64,000 bases of DNA from Bacillus sp. FJAT-49711 (GTDB lineage Bacteria > Bacillota > Bacilli > Bacillales > Bacillaceae_C). The DNA is taken from contig NZ_JAGYPL010000005.1 in the NCBI RefSeq assembly GCF_018343715.1, positions 24,299 through 88,298 of the forward strand, given 5' to 3'. The translations under genes and the position numbers were made by a program. The notes beneath the pieces are model-generated. The model did not search any database, was not told the origin of the DNA, and saw only the letters and a program-made list of their open reading frames with translations. Positions 50,807 through 59,610 of this stretch are shown here, piece after piece (position 1 is the first letter of the stretch; the number at the start of each line of letters is the position of its first letter).

Positions 50807-51509
50807 CATCGTAAGTTTCGAAAATTGGGATGAAGAAAAAATTAATATCATTTTACGTGACCACCCAGATTATATGGATATTTTAAAATGGTCCTTCCAG
50901 GAATATGGGGAGCAAATTTCGTATGCATGCAGCTTTGGAGCTGAAGGAATTGTATTAATTGATTTAATTAGCAAAGTAAATCCCAATGCGAAAATTATTT
51001 TTCTCGATACCGGGCTTCATTTTCCCGAAACATATGAATTGATAGAAAAAGTGAAAAGCCGATACCCATCTTTAAATATCGAAATGGTTAAACCTAAAAT
51101 TTCGTTGCAGGAGCAAGCAGCAATGTTTGGTGAAAAGTTATGGGAACTTCATCCAAATCAGTGCTGCAATATTAGGAAGGTCCTGCCTTTACAAGAAGCT
51201 CTGAAAGGTGTAAAAGCCTGGATCTCAGGTTTGAGACGAGATCAATCTCCGACTAGAATCAACACCCAATTTATTAATAAAGACAATAAGTTTTCAAAAA
51301 TAAAAATATGTCCCCTCATTCATTGGACTTGGGGAGATATTTTATCATATATCGATTTAAATAATTTACCATACAATCCCCTTCATGATCAGGGGTATCC
51401 AAGTATTGGCTGTCAGCCATGTACATCGGCAGTTCTTAATAATAACAATCTGCGATCAGGACGGTGGGCAGGTACTGCGAAATTAGAATGCGGACTCCAT
51501 CTGACTTAA
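50799..51509 (+). CDS. cysH: Assimilatory (P)APS reductase
   Basis: A 236-residue reductase of the CysH family. Marks are [12 protein letters not shown] (PP-loop variant), the Cys pair in NQCCNIRKV and the later GCQPCT, which together supply four Cys for a 4Fe-4S cluster, [10 protein letters not shown], and the C-terminal [14 protein letters not shown] with the catalytic Cys. The cluster type suggests use of APS, perhaps PAPS too. It makes sulfite, the substrate for the YitD gene product and for sulfite reductase. ATG overlaps the yitD stop, showing coupled translation. Confidence 0.93.
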   Translation: MSDIVSFENWDEEKINIILRDHPDYMDILKWSFQEYGEQISYACSFGAEGIVLIDLISKVNPNAKIIFLDTGLHFPETYELIEKVKSRYPSLNIEMVKPKISLQEQAAMFGEKLWELHPNQCCNIRKVLPLQEALKGVKAWISGLRRDQSPTRINTQFINKDNKFSKIKICPLIHWTWGDILSYIDLNNLPYNPLHDQGYPSIGCQPCTSAVLNNNNLRSGRWAGTAKLECGLHLT

Positions 51510-51526
51510 AAAGGAGGAAATTAGAA

Positions 51527-52672
51527 TTGAGTATATTGCCACACGGGGGAAAAATGGTTAATAGAATGAATCTCTCTTTTATTGCGGACCATTCTCTAAA
51601 CTTTGTCGAGCTTGATCAATTGGAACTTAGTGATTTGGAATTAATAGCGAATGGTGCGTACAGCCCGCTTGAAGGATTTATGGGAAAAGCTGATTATCAT
51701 TCCGTGCTTCAAAATATGCGGCTGGAAAATGGCATTCCATGGTCACTCCCCATTACACTGGCAGTTGACGGATGGAAGGCAGCTGAAATCAAAGAAGGAG
51801 AGACGATCAATCTTCTTCACAATGATATGATTTATGGAGTATTGGAGGTAGATGAAAAATTTAAGCCCGATAAATATATGGAAGCTGAACTAGTTTATCG
51901 AACGACCGACCCTAAACATCCTGGTGTAAATAAATTATACAAAAGACCGGACTGGTATATTTCTGGCCCTATTACTCTTATTAGAAAACCTGAAAAAATA
52001 AATTTTGATTTATACCATTTAGACCCTATCGAGACAAGAAAGAAATTTAATGAGTTAGGCTGGAAGACGATAGTTGGCTTCCAAACGAGAAATCCTGTTC
52101 ATCGTGCTCATGAATACATTCAAAAGTCTGCATTAGAAACGGTAGATGGACTTTTCTTAAATCCTCTTGTTGGAGAAACGAAATCAGACGATATTCCAAG
52201 TGAGATTCGAATGAAAAGCTATCAAATTTTACTTGAAAACTATTACCCTAAGCATCGAGTATTTTTTTCCGTCTTTCCGGCTGCAATGCGCTATGCCGGT
52301 CCTAGAGAAGCCATTTTTCATGCATTTGTAAGAAAAAATTTTGGCTGTACTCATTTTATAGTAGGGAGAGATCATGCGGGAGTTGGAAATTATTATGGAA
52401 CATATGACTCGCAAAAAATATTTAGTCATTTTAATGAAGATGAATTAGGAATAAAGCCATTATTTTTCGAACATAGCTTTTACTGTAAAAAGTGCGAAAA
52501 CATGGCATCAAATAAAACATGTCCGCATGATTCAGAACACCATGTCATTTTATCCGGCACAAAAGTAAGAGAAATGTTAAAAAATGGAGAACATCCGCCA
52601 AAGGAATTTAGCCGTCCAGAGGTAGTTGAAGTGCTGATTGAAGGATTAAAAGAAGCTTATATTTTGCATTGA
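51527..52672 (+). CDS. sat: Sulfate adenylyltransferase (ATP sulfurylase)
   Basis: A 381-residue homomeric ATP sulfurylase. Active-site blocks [12 protein letters not shown] and [15 protein letters not shown] are intact. A Cys/His group, [16 protein letters not shown], forms the zinc site seen in many bacterial members. It joins sulfate to ATP to give APS. I chose the TTG with AAAAGGAGG at proper spacing; the open frame runs 21 codons further upstream into cysH. It lies between cysH and cysC in one operon. Confidence 0.93.
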   Translation: MSILPHGGKMVNRMNLSFIADHSLNFVELDQLELSDLELIANGAYSPLEGFMGKADYHSVLQNMRLENGIPWSLPITLAVDGWKAAEIKEGETINLLHNDMIYGVLEVDEKFKPDKYMEAELVYRTTDPKHPGVNKLYKRPDWYISGPITLIRKPEKINFDLYHLDPIETRKKFNELGWKTIVGFQTRNPVHRAHEYIQKSALETVDGLFLNPLVGETKSDDIPSEIRMKSYQILLENYYPKHRVFFSVFPAAMRYAGPREAIFHAFVRKNFGCTHFIVGRDHAGVGNYYGTYDSQKIFSHFNEDELGIKPLFFEHSFYCKKCENMASNKTCPHDSEHHVILSGTKVREMLKNGEHPPKEFSRPEVVEVLIEGLKEAYILH

Positions 52673-52682
52673 AGGTGATGAC

Positions 52683-53291
52683 ATGGGAAAAAGCACTCAT
52701 ATCACATGGCACGATACATTAGTCACGAAAGTGGATCGTCATCTTTTGAACGGTCATAAAAGCTGTGTACTTTGGTTTACTGGCTTATCTGGATCAGGCA
52801 AATCGTCTTTGGCGAATGCCTTGGATGTTGAATTATTTCGCCATGGAATTAAAAGTTATGTATTAGATGGAGATAATATTCGCCATGGATTAAATAGCGA
52901 CCTGAGCTTTAAGGTGGAGGATCGGAAAGAAAATATTCGTAGAATCGGTGAAGTGGCAAAGCTATTTGTAGATAGCGGTCAAATCGTTTCTTCCGCATTT
53001 ATTTCCCCATTTATCGAGGATCGTCAACTCGTTCGAAATATGTTTAATGAAGGGGAATTTATTGAAGTTTTTATGAATTGCCCATTACATGTTTGCGAAG
53101 ACCGCGACCCTAAAGGTTTATATAAAAAAGCCAGAATTGGTGAAATTCCAGATTTTACAGGTATCAGTTCTCCTTATGAAGTCCCAATTAATCCCGAGAT
53201 CGTAATTGAAACAGATAAAATGATATTAGATGAGTCCGTATATATGATTTTATCTTATTTATATGATAAAGAAATATTGCAGAGATTCTGA
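52683..53291 (+). CDS. cysC: Adenylylsulfate kinase
   Basis: A 202-residue APS kinase. It has the P-loop GLSGSGKSS (about 34-42), the [13 protein letters not shown] block, and [13 protein letters not shown], all typical. It phosphorylates APS to PAPS. The start ATG has AAGGTGATG upstream, ten bases after sat. The operon therefore holds both a kinase and an APS-type reductase, as in B. subtilis yisZ-yitA-yitB-yitD. A dispersed repeat follows the stop in place of a clear terminator. Confidence 0.93.
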   Translation: MGKSTHITWHDTLVTKVDRHLLNGHKSCVLWFTGLSGSGKSSLANALDVELFRHGIKSYVLDGDNIRHGLNSDLSFKVEDRKENIRRIGEVAKLFVDSGQIVSSAFISPFIEDRQLVRNMFNEGEFIEVFMNCPLHVCEDRDPKGLYKKARIGEIPDFTGISSPYEVPINPEIVIETDKMILDESVYMILSYLYDKEILQRF

Positions 53292-53299
53292 TTTTAAGC

Positions 53300-53517
53300 T
53301 GTCTAGTTATAGCGCCTATCGACTAGAAAACTTCCTATCCTCTTCCCTCCGATAAGTCAACATCGATTCGTCCTAACGGACTCAACCTGTTTCCTTTATC
53401 TCAGTCACAGGACAAAAAGGAACGTCGACTAAAAGCCGCCACGTCCTGTGGCGACGTCGACGGACCCACATCCCGTGGGCCTTTATGTCGATGAACAGGC
53501 GCTTGCGCTTTTCTTAC
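53300..53517 (+). repeat. Dispersed TGTCTAG...GCGCTTTTCTTA element, third copy
   Basis: It begins TGTCTAGTTATAGCGCCTAT and ends AGGCGCTTGCGCTTTTCTTA. The centre (about 53424-53482) contains the palindromic blocks GCCACGTCCTGTGGC and CCCACATCCCGTGGG, the first of which is shared with the insert in the repeat at 35798-35990. Confidence 0.8.
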
Positions 53518-53526
53518 ACCCTTTTT

Positions 53527-54144
53527 TTATTTTTTTCTCCAATTTGGGGTTAATAAAGCGAGTTTTTGCAGTTTAAATTCATAAATATAATCAATTATAT
53601 TCGTAGAGAAAAACTGGCAAATTACAGCGTAAACAACAATTTTATAATCGATCACAAGTGAAGTTAGTAGAAAAATTAGTAAGTTGATCCCCATCATCAC
53701 TTTTCCAGGGCTCCAATTTTTATATGACGCAATCATTAAAGCTGGAATGACCATCCCTCCGCTTGATGAGCCAACACGAATCAAGATTCCGACTCCTATT
53801 CCGAAAAAAAAGCTGCCGGCTAAAATATCTAAAATGATATGTATATGTGGGAGAGGAAGCTGCGACGCAAGAATGGTGACAGTCGTTGAGGTTGTTGCCA
53901 CAGCGATAATGGTACGAAAGGTCCAAGAGGAGCCGAAATATTGATAAGCAAAAATTAAAAAAACGGCATTCGCCAGCCATAACGATATCCCGAGAGGCAA
54001 CCCAAACCAGTGATTAACGAGAATAGCCAAACCAGCCGCCCCACCTGAGGGAATTGAATGGGGAAATAAAAAAAAGGACATAGCCATCCCTTGTACAAAT
54101 GCCCCGACTAATAAAAGTATATAAGACGCTAGTAATTTTCTCAT
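53527..54144 (-). CDS. yitE: YitT/DUF161 family membrane protein (YitE-like)
   Basis: A 205-residue protein with five membrane helices of the YitT/YitE family. Marks are FFLFPHSIPSGGAAGLAIL and GILIRVGSSSGGMVIPAL. Function unknown; its place next to yitD-cysH-sat-cysC matches B. subtilis, where yitE neighbours the same genes, so it may carry a sulfur compound such as sulfolactate or its precursors (inference). GAGGTG precedes ATG. It is transcribed toward cysC, with the dispersed repeat between. Confidence 0.8.
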   Translation of the reverse strand: MRKLLASYILLLVGAFVQGMAMSFFLFPHSIPSGGAAGLAILVNHWFGLPLGISLWLANAVFLIFAYQYFGSSWTFRTIIAVATTSTTVTILASQLPLPHIHIILDILAGSFFFGIGVGILIRVGSSSGGMVIPALMIASYKNWSPGKVMMGINLLIFLLTSLVIDYKIVVYAVICQFFSTNIIDYIYEFKLQKLALLTPNWRKK

Positions 54145-54295
54145 CGTTTCACCTCGCGGACAGCCCTCTCTTGTCCATTTTATGAGGAGAAAAAATGATT
54201 ATGTAGAAACATTTTTCGTGAATCGAATTTTTAACTGTGATGATGTGGACAAGTAATACATATAATGGAACGAGTATATCCTCAGGAGGTTAAGT

Positions 54296-54571
54296 ATGAT
54301 TAGTTTGCTGGAAAAAGCCGTTATTGGGATGGCGCTACTACGCATATTATCAGGCAGCATAGAAATTTTCGCCGCATTTTTGATGATTAAGTTTAATGAT
54401 ATAGAAAAGGCGTTAATCGTCAATAGTTCACTAGCATTAATCGGGCCAACCATACTTATCATTACAACCATGATTGGTTTAGTAGGGCTTGCCGATAAAA
54501 TTGCATTTGGAAAATTTGTCTGGATATTCCTTGGTGTTGCTTATATTATTTATGGTGTTAAGAGTGGTTGA
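54296..54571 (+). CDS. YqhV-like membrane protein
   Basis: A 91-residue protein with three hydrophobic helices. The segment GMALLRILSGSIEIFAAFLM followed by ALIVNSSLALIGPTIL matches YqhV of Bacillus, a small protein of unknown role, encoded in B. subtilis beside the spoIIIA genes but not here. AGGAGG lies before the ATG. Its last 14 bases overlap the end of the converging alkD gene. Confidence 0.75.
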   Translation: MISLLEKAVIGMALLRILSGSIEIFAAFLMIKFNDIEKALIVNSSLALIGPTILIITTMIGLVGLADKIAFGKFVWIFLGVAYIIYGVKSG

Positions 54572-55241
54572 CGGATTTTATATACTTTAACCCTTCTCTT
54601 TTAGCTAAATTTGATAATTCATTTGTTTCTGTAAATTGAGCAACCGCATCTGGGGATGTTTTTGAATACTCCCTTAATGACCATCCAATTGCTTTTTGGA
54701 TAAAAAATTCATTAATATGAGAAGTGCGTTTTATAATCGAAAATAATAACTGTTCATCCGTCTGATTTTTATATTTAAGTTGAAACAACAGCATTGTTCG
54801 CTGCAGCCACATATTCCCTGACAGGAGCCATTTTTCTCCATGTTTTTTTATTAAATGGGGATGTTTTAAAAAAAGCGCTCCTACCAAATGACTGGAAATC
54901 AAATCAACCGTATCCCACCAAGCTTTCGTTACAATTACATACTCCAATAAATCAATATCTGTTTCTAATAGATATTTTTTCTTTTTAATAAGATAATCTA
55001 TTGCTACATACTGGTATTCTCTTTCTGGCTTTATCCATAATTCTTTAATAAAAGGGAACAATGATTCGTTAGGACTTAAGCTAATACTTTTAAACCAGTC
55101 TGAAGTAATGGTCTTTCTGTCTGGAGAACGAATCCCCAGAAACGGAAATAGATCCTTCATATATTTTGCCATTAGTATCGCATTTTCACGATTTTGATGC
55201 TTTTCAAATATTTCAGTCAAAAGTTCAATTGACTTATCCAA
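54558..55241 (-). CDS. DNA alkylation repair protein (AlkD-like)
   Basis: A 227-residue, all-helical HEAT-repeat protein of the AlkD family. Family marks are MKDLFPFLGIRSPDRK, YQYVAIDYL, TKAWWDTVDLIS with the conserved Trp and Asp, and FFIQKAIGWSLREY. AlkD glycosylases remove 3- and 7-alkylpurines. The TTG at 55241 has GGAGG eight bases upstream; the GTG three codons earlier lies too near that site. It converges with the YqhV-like gene and overlaps it by 14 bases. Confidence 0.88.
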   Translation of the reverse strand: MDKSIELLTEIFEKHQNRENAILMAKYMKDLFPFLGIRSPDRKTITSDWFKSISLSPNESLFPFIKELWIKPEREYQYVAIDYLIKKKKYLLETDIDLLEYVIVTKAWWDTVDLISSHLVGALFLKHPHLIKKHGEKWLLSGNMWLQRTMLLFQLKYKNQTDEQLLFSIIKRTSHINEFFIQKAIGWSLREYSKTSPDAVAQFTETNELSNLAKREGLKYIKSVNHS

Positions 55242-55438
55242 TAAATACACCTCCTATAAGATAAAACCGCATTCATGCAGAATATCTTTAATTGTACAAA
55301 ATAGTACTTTAAATTACACCAATTATTCATTATGATTAGTTATATTAAAAAGAAGGCAAATTATCGCAATTCCTTCATGTTTATTCCGTTTAATCTACTT
55401 AGCGGCAATAATGAAAATATAAAATTGGAGTGAGTATT

Positions 55439-56533
55439 TTGAACAAAGCAATTCAATCTGTATATAACTTTAACGCTGGACCATCGGCACTTCCTGCTGC
55501 AGTTCTCGAAAAAGCTCAAAAAGAATTACTTAATTTCCGTGGGACTGGCATGTCCGTAATGGAACTAAGCCATCGAAGCACTACATATGAAGAAGTACAT
55601 ACTCAAGCAATTTCTCGATTGAAAAATCTATTTTCCATTCCTGAAAATTACGAAGTGCTTTTCTTACAAGGTGGAGCAAGTCTTCAATTTTCCATGATTC
55701 CAATGAACTTTTTACAAGAAAATCAAAAAGCCGCATATGTGAATACGGGAGTTTGGTCAGAAAAAGCATTTGCCGAGGCAAAATCATTTGGCGATCCTTA
55801 CGAGGCAGCAAGTAGTAAAGAGAGTAATCATCGTTTCATCCCTAATAAGAGTAACCTTAAATATCATAAAGATGATGCTTATATTCATCTAACTTCTAAC
55901 AATACCATTTATGGTACACAATGGAAGGACTTCCCCGATACAGGGAATGTTCCACTGATTGCGGATATGTCCAGCGATATAATGTCTAAACCTGTAGATG
56001 TAAGTAAATTTGCCATGATTTATGCGGGAGCACAAAAAAATCTTGGACCATCAGGCGTAACGGTTGTTATTATTCGCAAAGACATGATTGAAAAAGCGAA
56101 TCAGAATGTCCCGACAATTTTAAAATATAGCACTCATTCGAAAAGCAACTCATTGTTTAATACACCTCCAACGTTTGGTATTTATATGCTTGGCGAAGTA
56201 CTTGGATGGATAGAAGAAAAAGGTGGATTAGAAATATTAGCAAAACAAAATGAGGAAAAAGCAAAGCTTATTTACGACGCGATTGATGAGAGCAATGGGT
56301 TTTATGTTGGGCATGCTGAGTCAGAAAGCAGGTCACTTATGAATATTACATTCAAACTGGCTGATGAACATTTAGAAAAGAAATTTTTGACAGAAGCTAA
56401 ACAAGCAGGGTTTGTAGGAGTGAATGGTTATCGTACTGTAGGAGGCTGCCGTGCCTCAGCATATAATGCCGTACCAGTTGAAGCTTGCATGGCTTTAAGA
56501 GAGTTTATGATTGAATTTCATAAAAATAATTAA
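55439..56533 (+). CDS. serC: Phosphoserine aminotransferase
   Basis: A 364-residue fold-type I aminotransferase. It begins NFNAGPSALP, has the MSVMELSHRS block, GGASLQFSMIPMNF, the PLP lysine in IYAGAQKNLGPSG (Lys near 195), and ends with GGCRASAYNAVP. It converts 3-phosphohydroxypyruvate to phosphoserine, second step of serine synthesis, and also serves pyridoxal synthesis in some bacteria. TTG start with GGAG eight bases upstream; a GTG three codons earlier is too close. It is a single gene; serA is not in the window. No T-box or S-box was seen upstream. Confidence 0.95.
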   Translation: MNKAIQSVYNFNAGPSALPAAVLEKAQKELLNFRGTGMSVMELSHRSTTYEEVHTQAISRLKNLFSIPENYEVLFLQGGASLQFSMIPMNFLQENQKAAYVNTGVWSEKAFAEAKSFGDPYEAASSKESNHRFIPNKSNLKYHKDDAYIHLTSNNTIYGTQWKDFPDTGNVPLIADMSSDIMSKPVDVSKFAMIYAGAQKNLGPSGVTVVIIRKDMIEKANQNVPTILKYSTHSKSNSLFNTPPTFGIYMLGEVLGWIEEKGGLEILAKQNEEKAKLIYDAIDESNGFYVGHAESESRSLMNITFKLADEHLEKKFLTEAKQAGFVGVNGYRTVGGCRASAYNAVPVEACMALREFMIEFHKNN

Positions 56534-56534
56534 T

Positions 56535-56581
56535 AAAAAGGGAAGCTGCTTAATGGTTTGAACAAGCAGCTTCCCTTTTTA
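56535..56581. terminator. Strong bidirectional terminator
   Basis: The perfect stem AAAAAGGGAAGCTGCTT / AAGCAGCTTCCCTTTTT has a 12-base loop. It ends serC on the plus strand and can also act on the minus strand, for the ABC exporter genes. Confidence 0.9.
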
Positions 56582-56630
56582 TGCTTAAATAATATTAATC
56601 ACTGCAAATGACATAATGATCCATGTCCGG

Positions 56631-57338
56631 TCAGTTAACCATTCGTTTTCTGTAAGTAATCGTAGTTAAAACCACAATTAGCATTACCCATACAAGAATG
56701 ATCCCTAAGTTTGGCATAACATCTCCGAATCCTGCTCCTATTTCCACTTGCTTTGCCAACTCAATAAGCTGAATATTTGGCAAGTAGTTTGCTAGCTTTA
56801 AAATCGGATATTGACTAGCTAGTCCAGTGATAAATGAACCAATCGAAAATATGATAATGACTGGCAAAACTATAACAGATGCTTCCATTACAGATTTGGA
56901 AAAGAGACCAAGAAGCGTACCTAATCCTATATAAAAAAAAGATGATAAGATTATAGCAATAGTGACTAATCCAATATTTTGAGGACGATATTCAGCCAAA
57001 ATAACTGTAAATATTATTACGCCTATAGTTAGGATAAATGACAACAAGCTTTTGCCAGTTAAAATCTCACTAGTACTTGCCGGCGATAGCATTAAGCCTC
57101 GCAATGTGTTTTTCTCTTTTTCCTCCGCAATCAAACAGCATTGTACAAAAGCTGCGACCATCGAAAACGCCATATTAATAAGCATATAAAAGGAATCAAT
57201 GCTTTCTATACCCATTCGTCCATAGATTGCTGCAGTAATAGGTGGAATAATAATTACAATCGAAACAGCAAAATTTCGTGAAAAATCTTTATAATCCTTT
57301 TGTAAAATAGCATTTACTCGCTTAAATGAAAATGTCAT
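56631..57338 (-). CDS. ABC-2 type transporter permease
   Basis: A 235-residue permease with six membrane helices of the ABC-2 family. Marks are a first helix after FSRNFAVSIVII, the AEEKEKNTLRGLMLSPAS block between helices 2 and 3, and terminal KLANYLPNIQLIELAKQ. It forms the membrane half of an exporter with the ATPase whose gene it overlaps by four bases. The substrate is not known; the regulator at 58.4 kb probably controls the pair. Confidence 0.87.
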   Translation of the reverse strand: MTFSFKRVNAILQKDYKDFSRNFAVSIVIIIPPITAAIYGRMGIESIDSFYMLINMAFSMVAAFVQCCLIAEEKEKNTLRGLMLSPASTSEILTGKSLLSFILTIGVIIFTVILAEYRPQNIGLVTIAIILSSFFYIGLGTLLGLFSKSVMEASVIVLPVIIIFSIGSFITGLASQYPILKLANYLPNIQLIELAKQVEIGAGFGDVMPNLGIILVWVMLIVVLTTITYRKRMVN

Positions 57339-58183
57339 GTTAATTTCCTCCCTGTCACTTGTACGAATATATCTCCTAATGTTGGCTCGTTTGAATGGAT
57401 GGCCGCTATTTGATTTTCATTCATAAAATGAAAAAGTTGTTCTGCGCCTTCAGCACCTGCCGGAATAATAACTTTTTCAGCATTTGTCAATTCAACTGTA
57501 ATAGTAGAATCTGAGTGTGCTTTCTTTAAATTGTCTGGTGTATCCAAAAGTTGGATTTTACCTTTATTTAAAAAAGCAACACGATCACATAGCGTATCCG
57601 CCTCATACATATCATGTGTTGTCAAAAAGATGGTTGTTCCTTTAGCATTTAGCAATCTCAAGCCTTCATAAATATGAAGTGTATTTGTAGGATCAAGTGC
57701 AGAAGTCGGTTCATCTAAAAATAATAGTTCTGGTTCATGTAGAAGTGCTCTTGCTAGTAAGACTCTTTGGGCCATTCCTTTAGATAAGGAAGATACCTTT
57801 TTCGATTTTTCTTCTTTTAAATTAACCATCTCTAAAACTTCATCCATTTTTTTATGTGGCACATCGTATAGGTCGCAATATAGTTTTAAATTATCATTGA
57901 TTGAAAGTCTTCCATATAAGCTGCTATTATCAGTAATAACACCAAATCGTTTACGGTATTCTGATTTTTTCAACATAGAAACTGGTTCACTAAAAATAGT
58001 AGCTGTTCCATTTGTTGGACTAAGCTGTCCTGTCAATATTTTAATGGTAGTTGTTTTTCCAGATCCGCTAGGACCTAGAAATCCAAAAATTTCTCCTTTT
58101 TTAACTTGAAAATCAACACTTTCAATTGCCGTTTGATTGGCAAAGATTTTCGCCAATCCTTTCACTTCAATGATGTTTTCCAT
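57335..58183 (-). CDS. ABC exporter ATP-binding protein
   Basis: A 282-residue ATPase. Walker A GPSGSGKTT, Q-loop, signature SSLSKGMAQR (a variant of LSGGQ), Walker B LLFLDEPTSALD and the switch His in LTTHD are present. Residues 220-282 form the C-terminal extension typical of drug and lantibiotic exporters. ATG at 58183 has AGGAGG six bases upstream; an earlier ATG overlaps this site. Partner of the ABC-2 permease that follows. Confidence 0.9.
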   Translation of the reverse strand: MENIIEVKGLAKIFANQTAIESVDFQVKKGEIFGFLGPSGSGKTTTIKILTGQLSPTNGTATIFSEPVSMLKKSEYRKRFGVITDNSSLYGRLSINDNLKLYCDLYDVPHKKMDEVLEMVNLKEEKSKKVSSLSKGMAQRVLLARALLHEPELLFLDEPTSALDPTNTLHIYEGLRLLNAKGTTIFLTTHDMYEADTLCDRVAFLNKGKIQLLDTPDNLKKAHSDSTITVELTNAEKVIIPAGAEGAEQLFHFMNENQIAAIHSNEPTLGDIFVQVTGRKLT

Positions 58184-58422
58184 TTCCATCCTCCTGTGCA
58201 AGTTGCCATTCATTTCGAATTTGTACTTTCATGTTACAAGTGATGAAACATGTATGCATTCGTTTTTCAATGAAAAGAGTATAGGAAGAGATGAATGGAG
58301 TATTATGAAGGGCAAATGAAAACTAGTTCCATGTCTTTAAGTTCAAGTAAAACTGACAGGAGTATTTCATAGGGCAAATGGATTTTGATATTTCCGAGGA
58401 AATAATCCATTATTCTACAAAA

Positions 58423-59442
58423 TTAGAAACCTAACATCTCTTTAAGCTCTGCCATTTTCGACTTAGATAAAGGAACGGTAGATTTACTACTATCATCCAG
58501 TACTAAGCTATAACTATTCCTTGTCCAAGTGATTACTTCACGCACTTTCTGTAAATTAACGATGTACGAACGATGGCAACGGAAAAAACCGAAGTGATTT
58601 AAGCGTTGTTCCAATTCTGTCAATGTGAACACGCATGGGAAAGTCTCTCCCTTTATATGTAAAAAAGATTGTCCTTCATTGCTTTCTATGTAATCAATCT
58701 CTGGTGGATTAAAAAGGACTATTTTTTCATTCACTTTAGTAGGGATTTTTTCAAAGCGAACTGGCTGGATATGGTCGATAGTAGATTCTTCATCGTGAAC
58801 TGTCTCTGTATCATCTTCATTTTGTATTTGAATAGAATGGAGTCCATTTTCGTCTAATCTATATGCCTCACTCGCTAGTGTTATAGCACTTTCCATATTT
58901 CCAGTTAATACAAGTATGCACTTTTCTAGTTGACGTAAATGTTGAAGAACATTTAACAATATTCGTTTTGATTCAATATCAAGGTTTTGATCGGGCTCCT
59001 CCATAATATAAACAGCTGGGTTCTGAATGAGTAAACACGCAAGCTGCACCCGCTTCTTCTCTGAATAAGATAGCTTGTGAATTCGTACATTACGTCTACT
59101 TTCTAACTGAACAATATGGAGGATCTCTTCAATAAACATGCTAGTACCATAAAGGCGTTTTGTGAAGGTAAGTATTTCTTCGATAGAGAGACGCTCATAT
59201 AATTCAATATTAAGAAAAAGAAGACCGATTTTTTGGCGACTTTCAGAAAGATAATGTTGTTCAAGTAGAATTTCACCTTTTGAAAGCTTTGTTTTTCCGA
59301 GTAGTAATTTTATAAGTTCTTCCCTGACATTTACGCTTGAATTGATGGCAATAACCTTGCCTGTATCAATAGTTAGATCAAACGAGGGGAAGATAAGTGT
59401 ATCATTAATGAATCTTTCAGTGGATAAAAACTGCAGCGACAT
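58423..59442 (-). CDS. LytTR regulator fused to a degenerate ABC ATPase domain
   Basis: A 339-residue protein. Residues 1-200 have the outline of an ABC ATPase, but each key motif is damaged: Walker A reads INSSVNVRE, the signature LSYSEKKR, Walker B VYIMEEP with Glu for Asp, and the switch His region reads LVLTGNM. Residues 238-339 form a LytTR DNA-binding domain (FRCHRSYIVNLQKVREV). It probably binds DNA to control the ABC exporter encoded downstream, and the dead ATPase domain may contact the exporter ATPase or bind nucleotide as a signal (inference). ATG with GAGG seven bases upstream; 240 bp separate it from the exporter genes. Confidence 0.85.
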   Translation of the reverse strand: MSLQFLSTERFINDTLIFPSFDLTIDTGKVIAINSSVNVREELIKLLLGKTKLSKGEILLEQHYLSESRQKIGLLFLNIELYERLSIEEILTFTKRLYGTSMFIEEILHIVQLESRRNVRIHKLSYSEKKRVQLACLLIQNPAVYIMEEPDQNLDIESKRILLNVLQHLRQLEKCILVLTGNMESAITLASEAYRLDENGLHSIQIQNEDDTETVHDEESTIDHIQPVRFEKIPTKVNEKIVLFNPPEIDYIESNEGQSFLHIKGETFPCVFTLTELEQRLNHFGFFRCHRSYIVNLQKVREVITWTRNSYSLVLDDSSKSTVPLSKSKMAELKEMLGF

Positions 59443-59555
59443 ACACAAACCTCATTTCATTCTCATTAAAAATGCCTTGTTCTATTATAGCAAGAGTATA
59501 TTGAATGAAGCATACTAATTGAATTATATATGGAAATAAATACCTATTTAAATTT

Positions 59556-59593
59556 AATAAAACGTACGCGATTGTTTTCGCGTACGCTTTATT
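59556..59593 (-). terminator. Terminator of the amidase gene
   Basis: AATAAAACGTACGCGA and TCGCGTACGCTTTATT form a long stem with one bulge and a T-rich minus-strand end. Confidence 0.7.
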
Positions 59594-59610
59594 AAATGAG
59601 AAATAATAGA

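Noticed and set aside
55251-55438. T-box (serine) leader before serC
   Set aside because: No T-box motif and no terminator hairpin in the 190-bp gap.
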